Shown here one piece after another: positions 33,459-41,940 of a DNA stretch of 64,000 nucleotides; the stretch's first letter is position 1; each line of letters begins with the position of its first letter. Source of the stretch: Acidisphaera sp. L21 (GTDB lineage Bacteria > Pseudomonadota > Alphaproteobacteria > Acetobacterales > Acetobacteraceae); the NCBI RefSeq assembly GCF_009765685.1, contig NZ_LMUY01000007.1, positions 20,939-84,938 on the forward strand. The letters are read 5' to 3'. The position numbers were made by a program, and so were the translations under genes. Under the pieces are notes generated by a model. The model did no database searches and was not told the DNA's origin. It was given only the letters and a program-made list of their open reading frames with translations.

Positions 33459-33947
33459 TTATGACGTTGCGTACTGTAAGTCCGCCTCGCTGGCCTCGCT
33501 GCAGCTATATCGCGGGTTCTCGAAGCGCCCCTTCACGCAGGACATGGTGAATTCGTACAGCATTTCCTCGACGGCCGAGACGCTCAGCCGGTCCAAGTCC
33601 AGCAACGGGAAATTGTAGCCTTCCGGCTCACAAACTGCATGATTGCTGGCCGAAGTCTGCAGGTGGAAAAAGTAGAGCACTTCACCAGGGGCACCGGACT
33701 TGTCGAGAACACACATGTCGACGTCGACCCACGCCGATAGTGCGGAGTATTCGCTGCGCCGCAGACTCAGCGTGAGGTTGGAGCTACGAAGCGTTTTATT
33801 GGCTTCGGTGATCAGGTCGGCCAAGACGTTGAAGCAGGTTTTCCAGAGTACCTCGACGCGACGTTTGACCAGGACTGTTCGCCGAGCCTCAGTTTCCCGG
33901 ATCTGCGAAATTCCAAGTTGAAGACGTGCCGTCCATTCATCGTTCAT
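33459..33947 (-). CDS. Hypothetical protein, unrecognised
   Basis: The protein has 162 residues with ATG at 33947. It is soluble, with no signal or membrane segment. An N-terminal helical part (ETEARRTVLVKRRVEVLWKTCFNVLADLI) precedes a mixed alpha/beta region (YSALSAWVDVDMCVLDKSG, EVLYFFHLQTSASN). Its codon choice is more A/T-rich than in neighbouring genes, which agrees with foreign or fast-evolving DNA. It lies at the border of the gene-poor repeat region. No family was recognised. Confidence 0.6.
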   Translation of the reverse strand: MNDEWTARLQLGISQIRETEARRTVLVKRRVEVLWKTCFNVLADLITEANKTLRSSNLTLSLRRSEYSALSAWVDVDMCVLDKSGAPGEVLYFFHLQTSASNHAVCEPEGYNFPLLDLDRLSVSAVEEMLYEFTMSCVKGRFENPRYSCSEASEADLQYATS

Positions 33948-34023
33948 GACGTTAGCAATCCTGGTCCGTTCGGATTAGGCGAGCTGCGCGGCGATTAGTA
34001 CGCAAAACTATAACGACTTCGTT

Positions 34024-34074
34024 AAGCGCCCTGGTTCGGTAAGTCCCCTGGTTCGTCAAGTCCCCTGGCGGCAC
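34024..34074. repeat. Three tandem 17-bp repeats, family A
   Basis: Units start exactly 17 bases apart at 34024 (AAGCGCCCTGGTTCGGT), 34041 (AAGTCCCCTGGTTCGTC) and 34058 (AAGTCCCCTGGCGGCAC). The core AAGT-CCCCTGG is strongly conserved. The repeats are not coding. They lie 22 bases before a second, different family with the same period. Confidence 0.7.
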
Positions 34075-34095
34075 AGCGCTGACGCGGTCGGGGCT

Positions 34096-34146
34096 GGACC
34101 CAGCCTAGGGATGTACCCAGCCAGGAGATGGACCCAGCCGGGGCGG
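34096..34146. repeat. Three tandem 17-bp repeats, family B
   Basis: Units start at 34096 (GGACCCAGCCTAGGGAT), 34113 (GTACCCAGCCAGGAGAT) and 34130 (GGACCCAGCCGGGGCGG), again exactly 17 bases apart. The core ACCCAGCC is invariant. GGCTGG just upstream can pair with CCAGCC of the first unit, giving a 6-bp hairpin. The region 33948-34274 has nothing else recognisable. Confidence 0.7.
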
Positions 34147-34274
34147 CGAACGCGTTCAGGTCGTAGACGCCCGATTCCGCGATCGACACGAACTACGCCA
34201 TGCCAAGGCGCCGGCGGGCACTTACCTCCAGTTTGCAATAGCCTATCGGCGTTCCGCAAGCCTGCGACGCAACC

Positions 34275-34625
34275 CTACCGCCACGATTCATTCGCCCGGG
34301 CGTATGGGTGAACCGCGGTGCTGAGTGCGAAAGCTCCGGCGGGATACGGATGGGGGCGCCTTCCGCTGCTGACGCCACGGACCGGAAAATTCGGGAGTGG
34401 CGGCATGTCGACCGGCGCGGCGGTGCTGGTTTGAACGGTGCGATTGGCAGCTTCGACGTTCGTCAACGCGGCCATCGTCAGCATCGAGCCAAGGCCCAAA
34501 CCCAGTCCCGCCGTTGCCAATGCAACGCTCACCACGGTTCGCAGTCGCACTCCGCGGCGATTTCGGATTGCACCGGACGGAAGAGTATTTGACAGGATCT
34601 CGGCGTGAAGCTGCTGGTATGGCAT
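34275..34625 (-). CDS. Possible small membrane or secreted protein
   Basis: The frame is 116 codons long with ATG at 34625. One strong hydrophobic segment (VVSVALATAGLGLGLGSMLTMAAL, two short blocks around residues 31-54) follows a basic stretch RNRRGVRLR, as in a membrane anchor or signal. A Pro/Ala-rich tail follows. There is no good ribosome site, codon bias is weak and no family is recognised. It may be real or a chance frame. Confidence 0.35.
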   Translation of the reverse strand: MPYQQLHAEILSNTLPSGAIRNRRGVRLRTVVSVALATAGLGLGLGSMLTMAALTNVEAANRTVQTSTAAPVDMPPLPNFPVRGVSSGRRPHPYPAGAFALSTAVHPYARANESWR

Positions 34626-35131
34626 TGGACCGATCCCATGACCGAGGGCGTGGTCGGATGTTTACGTTACGTTAATTATTTTGATTCGACCGGCAATGTC
34701 TCGTTAAAAATGCAGTTGTGGGCAAAAAATCTCGTTGACCACTTTCGGGGCGCGTATTGGCAGCCATCCTGCCGGCTTCCAGCACGCAGCACGTCACTTA
34801 TATACCGGTGCAAAATCCAGAATTCCGCCGAAAATAGACGACCACCGGCAGGTTATATTTTCTGCTTCCAAGTATAGATTGCGTATTTTTCAATATGCAG
34901 CTTTGCAGGGCGGAGATTTGCCGCCGCGAATTTGACCTCTGTTCTTATTCTCGTGTCGATTGTCGTTTCGTGTTTGAACTGAATAGCGCTCGCCGCAAGA
35001 CTCAGATCATTCCGAAATCGTAGTGTATACTGGGATGGAGAACCTATCCGGCGGGCAAGGGTATGGTGCCATCACCGTGGGATGTGACCGAGGCAGCGAC
35101 CCGAGGGACGTTGAGTGGCGGTGACTGTGGC
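34626..35131. other. Gene-free AT-rich stretch
   Basis: About 500 bases, richer in A/T than the rest of the window. The short open frames here have unnatural composition and no family resemblance. Several AT-rich blocks (34665-34685, 34850-34900) could hold promoters, but no convincing -35/-10 pair with correct spacing was found. Confidence 0.5.
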
Positions 35132-35341
35132 TTAGTTTGGCAGCGATCCGTCGCCGATCGCCATCCGGATGTCCATGAGCCCTTCGCCGACCTCGACCAC
35201 GCTTTGCACCAGCATCTCATATTTTCGCCGCCACCTGGCGGCGTCCGCCAATGCCTCGGACAGTTCAGCCCGCAAGGTGTCCTGATCGTTGGCGGCGTCT
35301 GGGTCGGCCGTCGCGGCAGCCGGGATGAAGGTTATGGCCAT
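35132..35341 (-). CDS. Small hypothetical protein
   Basis: The protein has 69 residues with ATG at 35341. Codon use has the strong G/C third-base bias of true genes here. The middle (DTLRAELSEALADAARWRRKYEMLVQ, in two heptad blocks) predicts a short coiled coil. No ribosome site is clear and no family is recognised. The opposite-strand frame has a much poorer composition. Confidence 0.45.
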   Translation of the reverse strand: MAITFIPAAATADPDAANDQDTLRAELSEALADAARWRRKYEMLVQSVVEVGEGLMDIRMAIGDGSLPN

Positions 35342-35457
35342 TCGGAGGCGGCGCTAGCGAATCTCATGCGTAAATTGTAGCGGAGTAGCAACCGACCCGT
35401 CGACCCCAGGGTTCTCCGACGTAGGCCTGTCTTCGTTGAAGTCTACAGCGTTCTCGA

Positions 35458-35543
35458 TGGTGCCCGCCGCCGGACTCGAACCGGCACGCCTTTTACAGCC
35501 GCGGATTTTAAGTCCGCCGCGTCTACCATTCCGCCAGGCGGGC
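35458..35543 (-). tRNA. tRNA-Leu (anticodon UAA)
   Basis: On the minus strand the acceptor 5' half GCCCGCC pairs with GGCGGGC, followed by A73 and an encoded CCA (35458-35460). The anticodon stem GCGGA/TCCGC encloses CTTAAAA, anticodon TAA. A long class-II variable arm (about GGCTGTAAAAGGCGT) and T-arm GCCGG-TTCGAGT-CCGGC complete the cloverleaf. It lies 13 bases downstream of the 2-hydroxyacid dehydrogenase gene on the same strand, with the palindrome CCCGCGCGGG between them. Confidence 0.96.
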
Positions 35544-35556
35544 GCCCGCGCGGGTT

Positions 35557-36468
35557 TTAGCCCGCAGCGATCCGTTTGGCGATATCCAGCGAACGGCGGA
35601 TCAACGTGTCGCTCGCCTCTGGGGTGCGGAAGGCGCTGTGGGCGGTCAGCGTCACATTCGCCAGTTCGGTGAAGGGGTGCTTGGCGGGCAGCGGTTCCTC
35701 GTCGAACACGTCCAGCGCGGCGTGGGCCAAGTGGCCGGCGCGCAGGGCGTCGATCAGCGCCGTCTCGTCCACGATGGCGCCGCGGGCGGTGTTGACCAGG
35801 ATGGTGGAGGGTCGCAGCTGCGCCAGGCGGTCGGCGCCGAGGAAGCCGCGGGTCTCGTCGGCCAGCAGCAGGTGGATCGACAGCACGTCGCTTTCGGCCA
35901 GCAATTGGTCCAGGCCGACGAACTCCACGCCGGGCGCCTCCTTCTTGCTGCGGTTCCAGGCGATGACGCGCATGCCGGCGCCGCCCATGATTCGGGCGAC
36001 CTCCCCGGCGATGCCGCCGAAGCCCAGCAGGCCCAGCGTCTTCTTGTGCAGTTGCACGCCCTCGGTGCGCAGCCAGTTGCCTTGCCGCATCTCCCGGTCC
36101 ATCGCGGCAACGCCGCGGGCGGCGGCCCAGATCAGCGCCACGGTGTGCTCGGCGACCGCGACGTCACCGTAGCCTTTGATGATGTGGACGGTGATCCCCA
36201 ACTCGGCCAGTTCGTCGGGGTTCATGTAGGACCGCGCGCCGGTGCCGAGGAAGATCACGTGCTTGATCGTCGGGCACTGCCGCATTGCCTCGGTCGGCAG
36301 GAAGGTGTGGTCGTCGATCAGGAAATCGTAGCCGTCCAGCAGGCTCGGCAAGGCCTCCGCCGGGACGATGTCGTGTTGGTTGACGGTGACCGGCGGATCT
36401 TCCGGCTGCACCATCCGGTCGAAGACGTCCGCCAGCTCGTCGCTTGCGTCCAGGAATAGGCCCTTCAT
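35557..36468 (-). CDS. D-isomer-specific 2-hydroxyacid dehydrogenase family (phosphoglycerate dehydrogenase-like)
   Basis: The protein has 303 residues from the ATG at 36468, which has GAGGAG upstream. The NAD-binding GFGGIAGEVARIM lies near residue 150. The family motif STILVNTARGAIVDETALIDAL is near 225, with the catalytic Arg, and a late TAHSAFRTPEAS carries the catalytic His. It reduces a 2-keto acid or oxidises a D-2-hydroxyacid. SerA is possible, but the C-terminal ACT domain of many SerA enzymes is absent. The gene is divergent from a protease gene. Confidence 0.85.
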   Translation of the reverse strand: MKGLFLDASDELADVFDRMVQPEDPPVTVNQHDIVPAEALPSLLDGYDFLIDDHTFLPTEAMRQCPTIKHVIFLGTGARSYMNPDELAELGITVHIIKGYGDVAVAEHTVALIWAAARGVAAMDREMRQGNWLRTEGVQLHKKTLGLLGFGGIAGEVARIMGGAGMRVIAWNRSKKEAPGVEFVGLDQLLAESDVLSIHLLLADETRGFLGADRLAQLRPSTILVNTARGAIVDETALIDALRAGHLAHAALDVFDEEPLPAKHPFTELANVTLTAHSAFRTPEASDTLIRRSLDIAKRIAAG

Positions 36469-36507
36469 GCAACACTCCTCGTGTGTCGTGCGATCCTGCG
36501 GGCTGGC

Positions 36508-37368
36508 ATGGGGCCAAGGCAAGGGTCCGTCGTTGACGACGGGCCGGCGCACCCCCATCGTCTGGGCGTGCGTGACCAGGTGGATGTCTGTGCCCGGCTG
36601 GGCCTGTTGCTCGGGGTGCTGGCGCTGGCGCCCGCCGCCAAGCAGCCGCCGCTTGCCGCCGGCGCCCCGGTTTCCGCCGTTCCGAAGGGCAAGCCGCCGC
36701 CGTTGCAACCCGGTGAAGCGGTCATCCCGCCGCATCCCGACTCGACCGGCACCAGCTTCGTGGCGGCCGAGGGGCGGCTGCTGACGAATCGGCACGTGGT
36801 GGATGGCTGCCGCCGCATGGTGGCGCGTAATGCCAGGGGGACGGAGGAGACCGCCCGCGTGCTGGCCAGCGACCCGCAGCGGGACCTGGCGCTGCTGAGC
36901 GTAACGCCCGCCTTCGGACCGCCGCTGACCTTTCGCACCATGCCGGAAGTGAAGTTGGGCGAGACGGTCATTACCTTCGGCTTCCCGCTGGCGGGGCTGT
37001 TGTCGGCCGGGCCGACGCTGACGACGGGGGCGATCAGTGCGCTGAGCGGGCTGCGGGATAACCAGACCAACTTCCAGATCAGCGCGCCGGTGCAGCCGGG
37101 GAATTCGGGCGGGCCGCTATTCGACGCGCAGGGCAACGTCATCGGTATCGTGGTGGCCAAGCTGAATGCCGCGCGGGTTGCCGAGATGACCGATGGGGAC
37201 ATCCCGCAGAACGTGAATTTCGCGGTGAAGGGTGGCCCGTTGATGGACTTCCTGTGGGAACAAGGGGTGACGCCGCGCACCGCAACCTCCGCCGGGCCGG
37301 ATCGCGGCGCCCCGGCGGTCGGCGATATCGCCAACCCTTCGACTGCGTTTCTGCAATGCTTCCACTAG
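36508..37368 (+). CDS. Secreted trypsin-like serine protease (S1C/HtrA-like, no PDZ)
   Basis: The start is uncertain: GTG 36481, ATG 36508 or GTG 36580. The last gives a signal-peptide-like VDVCARLGLLLGVLALAPAA. The catalytic triad is complete: His in GRLLTNRHVVDGC, Asp in DPQRDLALLSV and Ser in VQPGNSGGPLFD. A single protease domain fills the protein, and no PDZ domain follows, so it is shorter than DegP. It probably acts in the periplasm on misfolded or specific targets. The class A PBP gene begins 37 bases downstream on the same strand. Confidence 0.85.
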   Translation: MGPRQGSVVDDGPAHPHRLGVRDQVDVCARLGLLLGVLALAPAAKQPPLAAGAPVSAVPKGKPPPLQPGEAVIPPHPDSTGTSFVAAEGRLLTNRHVVDGCRRMVARNARGTEETARVLASDPQRDLALLSVTPAFGPPLTFRTMPEVKLGETVITFGFPLAGLLSAGPTLTTGAISALSGLRDNQTNFQISAPVQPGNSGGPLFDAQGNVIGIVVAKLNAARVAEMTDGDIPQNVNFAVKGGPLMDFLWEQGVTPRTATSAGPDRGAPAVGDIANPSTAFLQCFH

Positions 37369-37405
37369 CCATGCCGCGTTTCGCCGCACAGCACGGCTAG
37401 ACGGG

Positions 37406-39214
37406 ATGGCGCGCGCCTCCCTGGCTGCCGAATCGACGCGGCAGCGGCCAGTTGCGCCTGTGAAACGCCGGCGGCGGCTGCGCTGGCGGATCGCGCGCTG
37501 GCTGCTGATCCTGGGGATCTGGGCGGTGCTGGTGCTGGGCGTGGTGCTGGTCTGGTTCGCCCGCGACCTGCCCCGGCCCGATTCGGCATTGGACTCCGCC
37601 CGCCGCCCCGGGCTGACGCTGGAGGATCGCAGCGGCCACCCGTTCGCCACCTTCGGCGACGTGGTGGGCGATCCGCTGCGCCTGTCGGACCTGCCGCCCT
37701 GGTTGCCGCAGGCCGCCGTGGCGATCGAGGACCGGCGGTTCTGGAGCCACCCCGGCGTGGATGTGCTGGGGGTTGCGCGGGCGGTGGTGGTGAACATCAC
37801 CAGCGGGCATCTGCGCCAGGGCGGATCGACCCTGACGCAGCAAGTGGCCAAGAACCTGTTCCTGACCAACGCCCGCACCCTGCGGCGCAAGGTGCAGGAG
37901 CTGATGTTGACGGTTTGGCTGGAACACAGCTTCAGCAAGCGCGAGATCCTGGAAATCTGGCTGAATCGCGTCTATCTGGGCAGCGGCACGTGGGGCGTGG
38001 ACGCGGCGGCGCGGATGTATTTCGGCGTGTCGGCGCGCAAGCTGAACCTGTGGCAGAGCGCGGTGCTGGCCGGCATTCCACGCGCGCCCTCCCGCCTGAA
38101 CCCCCGGGCGGACCCGGCGGCGGCGGCGGCGCGTGGGCGGGAGGTGTTGGCCGCGATGGCGGAGACCGGCGCGATTACCGCGGCGCAGGCGCAGGCCGCG
38201 TCGGCACAGATCGTGTTCCCGCCGATCAACGGCACCGCGGCGCCCTGGTTCGCGGACTGGGCGTCGGACCAGGCGCAGGATCTGCTGCCGGAAAACGAGG
38301 ACGCCACGGTTCGCACGACGCTGGAACCTCGCATCCAGGCTGCGGCGGAAACCCGGCTGACGGCGATGCTGAACGGCCCCGGGGTCGCTGCCAATGCCGG
38401 GCAAGGTGCCGTGGTGGTGCTGGACGCCGGCACCGGAGAGGTGCGCGCCATGGTGGGCGGCCGCGACTTCCGCACCAGCCCGTTCAACCGTGCCGTGTTG
38501 GCCCGGCGGCAACCTGGCTCGTCCTTCAAGATTTTCGTCTGGCTGGCCGCGCTGGAAAAGGGGCTGACGCCGGAAGACACGGTTTCGGACGCGCCGCTGC
38601 GCATCGGCAGCTACAGTCCCTCCAACTTCGAGCCTGGGTATCGTGGGGACGTGACGCTGGAGGAGGCGCTGGCCCAGTCGCTGAACACCGTGTCGGTCCG
38701 GCTATTGCTGCAGGCGGGTGGGCCGCGCGTGGTGGCGGCGGTGGCGGAGCGGCTGGGGATCACGGACAAACTGCCGGACAATGCGACGCTGGCGCTCGGC
38801 TCGGGCGAGGTGGGCGTGCTGGAGATGGCGGCAGCCTACGCCACGCTGTTCAACGGAGGCTACGCCGTTACGCCGACGGCGCTGCAATCGGCCATTTCGG
38901 CCGGGCGGCCCTACGCGCTGCCGCACCCGGCGCAAACGCGGGTGGTGGGGTTGGAGCAGGCGGGGATGATGGTGCGCATGCTGGCCGCGGTGGTGAACCG
39001 GGGCAGCGGCCGGGCAGCGGCGATCCCGGGGCGGGTGATCGCCGGCAAGACCGGCACGACGCAGGATTACCGGGACGCTTGGTTCATCGGCGCGTCCGGG
39101 CCGAACGTGATCGCGGTCTGGCTGGGCAATGACGATAATCGGCCGATGAAGGGCGTCACCGGCGGCAGTCTGCCGGCCAAATTATTTCACGACATCGCCA
39201 TGGATATTCGGTGA
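37406..39214 (+). CDS. Class A penicillin-binding protein (bifunctional glycosyltransferase/transpeptidase)
   Basis: The protein has 602 residues. A short basic cytoplasmic tail is followed by a membrane anchor at about residues 28-50. The GT51 domain shows VAIEDRRFWSHPGVD near 107 (catalytic Glu), GGSTLTQQVAKNL near 135 and RKVQEL. The transpeptidase motifs are SSFK near 371 (nucleophile Ser), SLN near 430 and KTGTT near 548. It polymerises and crosslinks peptidoglycan. It is shorter than PBP1A of E. coli and lacks the OB insert, so it could be called PBP1A- or PbpC-like. Its last 33 bases overlap a zinc-ribbon gene on the other strand. Confidence 0.93.
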   Translation: MARASLAAESTRQRPVAPVKRRRRLRWRIARWLLILGIWAVLVLGVVLVWFARDLPRPDSALDSARRPGLTLEDRSGHPFATFGDVVGDPLRLSDLPPWLPQAAVAIEDRRFWSHPGVDVLGVARAVVVNITSGHLRQGGSTLTQQVAKNLFLTNARTLRRKVQELMLTVWLEHSFSKREILEIWLNRVYLGSGTWGVDAAARMYFGVSARKLNLWQSAVLAGIPRAPSRLNPRADPAAAAARGREVLAAMAETGAITAAQAQAASAQIVFPPINGTAAPWFADWASDQAQDLLPENEDATVRTTLEPRIQAAAETRLTAMLNGPGVAANAGQGAVVVLDAGTGEVRAMVGGRDFRTSPFNRAVLARRQPGSSFKIFVWLAALEKGLTPEDTVSDAPLRIGSYSPSNFEPGYRGDVTLEEALAQSLNTVSVRLLLQAGGPRVVAAVAERLGITDKLPDNATLALGSGEVGVLEMAAAYATLFNGGYAVTPTALQSAISAGRPYALPHPAQTRVVGLEQAGMMVRMLAAVVNRGSGRAAAIPGRVIAGKTGTTQDYRDAWFIGASGPNVIAVWLGNDDNRPMKGVTGGSLPAKLFHDIAMDIR

Positions 39215-39604
39215 AGAAGGGGGCGGTGAAGCGGGAGAATCTGGTGCCAGATGCAACGCGGCGTAGACCCGCTCGCTCGGCGGCCATTTTTGCATGATCG
39301 GGCCGCGCAGCAATACGGCGCCTACCAATGCCACGGCGACCACCAGGAAGCTGCCTGCCCAGGCCGCGGGTAGCGCCCATTGCCGCTTTGGCGTCTCCAT
39401 CGGCGGTGGCGCCATTGGAACGAAGGCGGCCATCGGCTCCGGCTGCGGCTCGGGTTCCGGTTCCGAGGGCGGCGGTTCTTCCGGTGGCGCATCTTCGACG
39501 GGGGCCCATTTGGTCCCGCACTTCGCGCATTTCACCTTGCGACCGGCGGCGATCTCACCGGGGACGTTATATTCGGCGGCACAGGTGGGGCAGGTGATTC
39601 GCAC
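39182..39604 (-). CDS. Zinc-ribbon (MJ0042-type) single-pass membrane protein
   Basis: The protein has 140 residues from a GTG at 39604. The N-terminus holds four cysteines at 5, 8, 26 and 29 (CPTC-x17-CAKC), the zinc-ribbon seen at the start of many alphaproteobacterial proteins. An acidic Pro/Glu-rich linker follows. Then comes one membrane segment (about 80-100, AWAGSFLVVAVALVGAVLL) and a short periplasmic tail. The function is unknown. The gene is divergent from ftsE, a common alphaproteobacterial arrangement. Confidence 0.85.
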   Translation of the reverse strand: MRITCPTCAAEYNVPGEIAAGRKVKCAKCGTKWAPVEDAPPEEPPPSEPEPEPQPEPMAAFVPMAPPPMETPKRQWALPAAWAGSFLVVAVALVGAVLLRGPIMQKWPPSERVYAALHLAPDSPASPPPSSPNIHGDVVK

Positions 39605-39619
39605 GGGACGATCCTGCGG

Positions 39620-39648
39620 AACGGCGCCCGGCTTGGCAACACGCCGTT
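39620..39648. promoter_or_regulatory. Inverted repeat between zinc-ribbon gene and ftsE
   Basis: AACGGCG (39620-39626) and CGCCGTT (39642-39648) form a perfect 7-bp inverted repeat with a 15-base spacer in the divergent intergenic region. It lies 16 bases before the zinc-ribbon start. It may be an operator. Chance is possible in GC-rich DNA. Confidence 0.3.
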
Positions 39649-39732
39649 GTTAATCTGTGCCCTCACGCTAGCATTCGTTCGGCTCCAGCGGGTTTTATTT
39701 TCGGCGCAGGCCGTTGAGTGGCACAACGCGCC

Positions 39733-40416
39733 ATGACGCAACGCGACTCGGAGTCGATGATCCGGTTGGAAGGCGTCGGCCTGCGGTATGGCAGCGCCGA
39801 GCCGGTGTTGCGCGACATCAGCTTTTCCATTCCCAGCGGCGGGTTTCGCTGGCTGCTGGGGCCGTCCGGCGCGGGGAAATCCAGCCTGTTGCGGCTGCTG
39901 TATCTCGCGAACCGCCCCAGCGTCGGGCATTTGTCGATCTTGGGCCAGGACATCAATGCCGCGACCCGGCGCGACCTGCCGCCCCTGCGCCGGCAGATCG
40001 GCGTCGTGTTCCAGGATTTCCGGCTGATGCCGCATCTGTCCGCCTTCGACAACGTCGCGCTGCCGCTGCGCCTGGCTGGCCGGCCGGAGGGGCAAATCCA
40101 TGCCGACGTGGAGGAGATGGTGCGATGGGTGGGGCTACAACGCCGCGCCAGCGCCCGCCCGGCCGAACTATCCGGCGGGGAACAGCAGCGCGTCGCCATC
40201 GCCCGCGCCGTGATCGGGCGTCCGAGCCTGCTGCTGGCAGACGAACCCACCGGTAACCTGGACGACCGCCAGGCCACGCGGCTGATGCAATTGATCAGTG
40301 AGATGAACCGGCTGGGCACCACCGTCATCGTCGCCACCCATAATGAAAGCCTGGTGCAGCGCTATCCAGGCCGGTCGTTGCGCCTGGCGGAAGGGCAGTT
40401 GATCAACGATGTCTAA
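39733..40416 (+). CDS. ftsE: Cell division ATP-binding protein
   Basis: The protein has 227 residues from the ATG at 39733. A GTG five codons upstream also exists. Walker A is GPSGAGKSS near residue 42, the signature LSGGEQQRVAIARA and Walker B LLLADEPTGNLDD, the classic FtsE form. FtsEX couples divisome state to peptidoglycan hydrolase activation. It overlaps ftsX by eight bases. The order ftsE-ftsX-YdcF-like is typical of alphaproteobacteria. Confidence 0.93.
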   Translation: MTQRDSESMIRLEGVGLRYGSAEPVLRDISFSIPSGGFRWLLGPSGAGKSSLLRLLYLANRPSVGHLSILGQDINAATRRDLPPLRRQIGVVFQDFRLMPHLSAFDNVALPLRLAGRPEGQIHADVEEMVRWVGLQRRASARPAELSGGEQQRVAIARAVIGRPSLLLADEPTGNLDDRQATRLMQLISEMNRLGTTVIVATHNESLVQRYPGRSLRLAEGQLINDV

Positions 40417-41320
40417 GCGCTCCCTCCTGCGGCCGGCGCGGTTCGACGATCTGGGCCTGCGCCGCGCTTTGTCGGACCGGCTGCTGCCGGCCTTGGTCGC
40501 CGCCATGACATTCCTGGCCGCGCTGACGCTGGCGGGGGTGATGGTCGCGTCCTCCGTCGCGCATCATTGGCAGACGGGCGCGGCCGCCATCCTGACGGTC
40601 CAGGTGCCGCAACCCGGCACCGATACCGCCGGCGGCACGCGGCTCGACCGGGTGACCACCCTGCTGCGCGGCTCGCCCGGCATAGCGTCTGTCCGCGTGC
40701 TGTCCAGCACCGAGCTGGCGGAGCTGCTGCGGCCGTGGCTGGGCAATGCGACGCAGGCGAGCGCCCTGCCCCTGCCCGCCGTGCTGGACGTGCGGCTGTC
40801 GCCCGGCACGACGGAGCCGGATCCGACACTGCAGGGGCGGCTGAGCGAGGTCGCGCCGGGCACGTTCATGGAAAGCCATGGTCTATGGCTGCAGCGGCTG
40901 ACCACGCTGGCGCGCAGCCTGCAGGCCTGCGCCGCTGCTGCGCTGCTGCTGGTGGCCGGGGTGGGTGCCGCGGTGGTGGCGGTTGCGGTGCGCGCCGGGT
41001 TGGCGGCCCGGCGGGATGCGATCGACATCGTGCACGGCTTGGGCGCCACCGATTCGTTCATCGCCGGGCAGTTTGCCAATCGGGCGACCTTGCTGGCGGC
41101 GGCTGGCGGTTGCCTGGGCGCCGTGGCGGCACTGCCGGTGCTGCTGGCGCTGGCGTCGCTGGCGTCCCCATTCCTGGATACACTGCCCTCGGACGCGCTG
41201 CTGCCTACCCTGCCGATGCCGCTATGGATTTCGCTGCCGATCCTGCCACTGGCAGCCGCCGCGATCGGCTGGCTGACCGCGCGGGTGACGGTGCATCGCT
41301 GGCTGCGGCGGTTGCCGTGA
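40409..41320 (+). CDS. ftsX: Cell division protein FtsX-like permease
   Basis: The protein has 303 residues. TM1 (about 28-48) is followed by a periplasmic domain of about 120 residues (TAAAILTVQVPQPG and LPLPAVLDVRLSPGT, in separate blocks), then three C-terminal membrane segments with the ABC3 permease pattern AARRDAIDIVHGLGATDSFI. Position directly behind and overlapping ftsE, plus the topology, support FtsX. Sequence conservation is always low in this family. Confidence 0.88.
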   Translation: MSKRSLLRPARFDDLGLRRALSDRLLPALVAAMTFLAALTLAGVMVASSVAHHWQTGAAAILTVQVPQPGTDTAGGTRLDRVTTLLRGSPGIASVRVLSSTELAELLRPWLGNATQASALPLPAVLDVRLSPGTTEPDPTLQGRLSEVAPGTFMESHGLWLQRLTTLARSLQACAAAALLLVAGVGAAVVAVAVRAGLAARRDAIDIVHGLGATDSFIAGQFANRATLLAAAGGCLGAVAALPVLLALASLASPFLDTLPSDALLPTLPMPLWISLPILPLAAAAIGWLTARVTVHRWLRRLP

Positions 41321-41940
41321 TGATGCGCCGGCTCGCCACCGGACTGGCGGCCCTGCTGGCGGTGTTCGTGGTGGCGCTCGGCGTCGGGTTCGCCGCCTTC
41401 ATTGCGATTTCGCACGAGCGTTTCGCCGCGCCGCCCATCGCCGACGGCATCGTGGCGCTGACCGGCGGGGCGGACCGGGTGGAAACCGCCCTGCATCTGC
41501 TGGAAGACGGGCGTGCGAAGCGGCTGTTGGTGTCGGGCGTGGCCCCCGGCTCCGGCCTGCACGACATCGCGCGCCGGGTGGATCTGGATCCGTCCCTGCT
41601 GGCCCCCGTGGTGACGCTGGGCAAGGTGGCCACCACCACGCTGGGCAATGCGGAGGAGACGGCGGAGTGGGCCAAGGCGCACGACTTCCACTCCCTCATT
41701 ATCGTCACCGCTGGCTACCACATGCCGCGCGCGATGCTGGAAATGCGGCGGGCCATGCCAGGCGTGACGCTGTATCCGCTGGCGGTGCAGCCCCAGGTGG
41801 TGCAGCGGTCCAGCAAGGTACGGCTGCTGGCTGGCGAGTATGTGAAGCTGATCGCCGCCTGGTTGGGTGTTTCCCACATCATGCGGCATCCGGTGGCGAT
41901 CGTGCGGGCAAACCCTGTGGATAAGTCTGTGAACGGTTGA
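41320..41940 (+). CDS. YdcF/ElyC family DUF218 membrane protein
   Basis: The protein has 206 residues. The ATG at 41320 shares its A with the ftsX stop (TGATG), so translation is coupled. One N-terminal membrane segment (ATGLAALLAVFVVALGVGFA) is followed by the DUF218 domain: DGIVALTGGADRVETALHLL, AKRLLVSGV, NAEETAEWAKAHDF and IIVTAGYHMPRA. ElyC/SanA relatives affect envelope integrity and lipid carrier use. The exact role is unknown. It closes the ftsEX operon. Confidence 0.85.
   Translation: MMRRLATGLAALLAVFVVALGVGFAAFIAISHERFAAPPIADGIVALTGGADRVETALHLLEDGRAKRLLVSGVAPGSGLHDIARRVDLDPSLLAPVVTLGKVATTTLGNAEETAEWAKAHDFHSLIIVTAGYHMPRAMLEMRRAMPGVTLYPLAVQPQVVQRSSKVRLLAGEYVKLIAAWLGVSHIMRHPVAIVRANPVDKSVNG

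Noticed and set aside
34605..34877. 90-codon plus-strand frame in the AT-rich segment
   Set aside because: No ribosome site, no codon bias and no recognisable fold; it is overlapped by the minus-strand candidate.
35065..35080. TGGTGCC near 35065 as a possible att copy of the tRNA-Leu 3' end
   Set aside because: Only seven bases match, too few for an attachment-site duplication.
40567..41319. Upstream extension of the YdcF-like gene through ftsX
   Set aside because: This part is out-of-frame ftsX with shadow composition. The ATG at 41320 overlapping the ftsX stop is the natural start.
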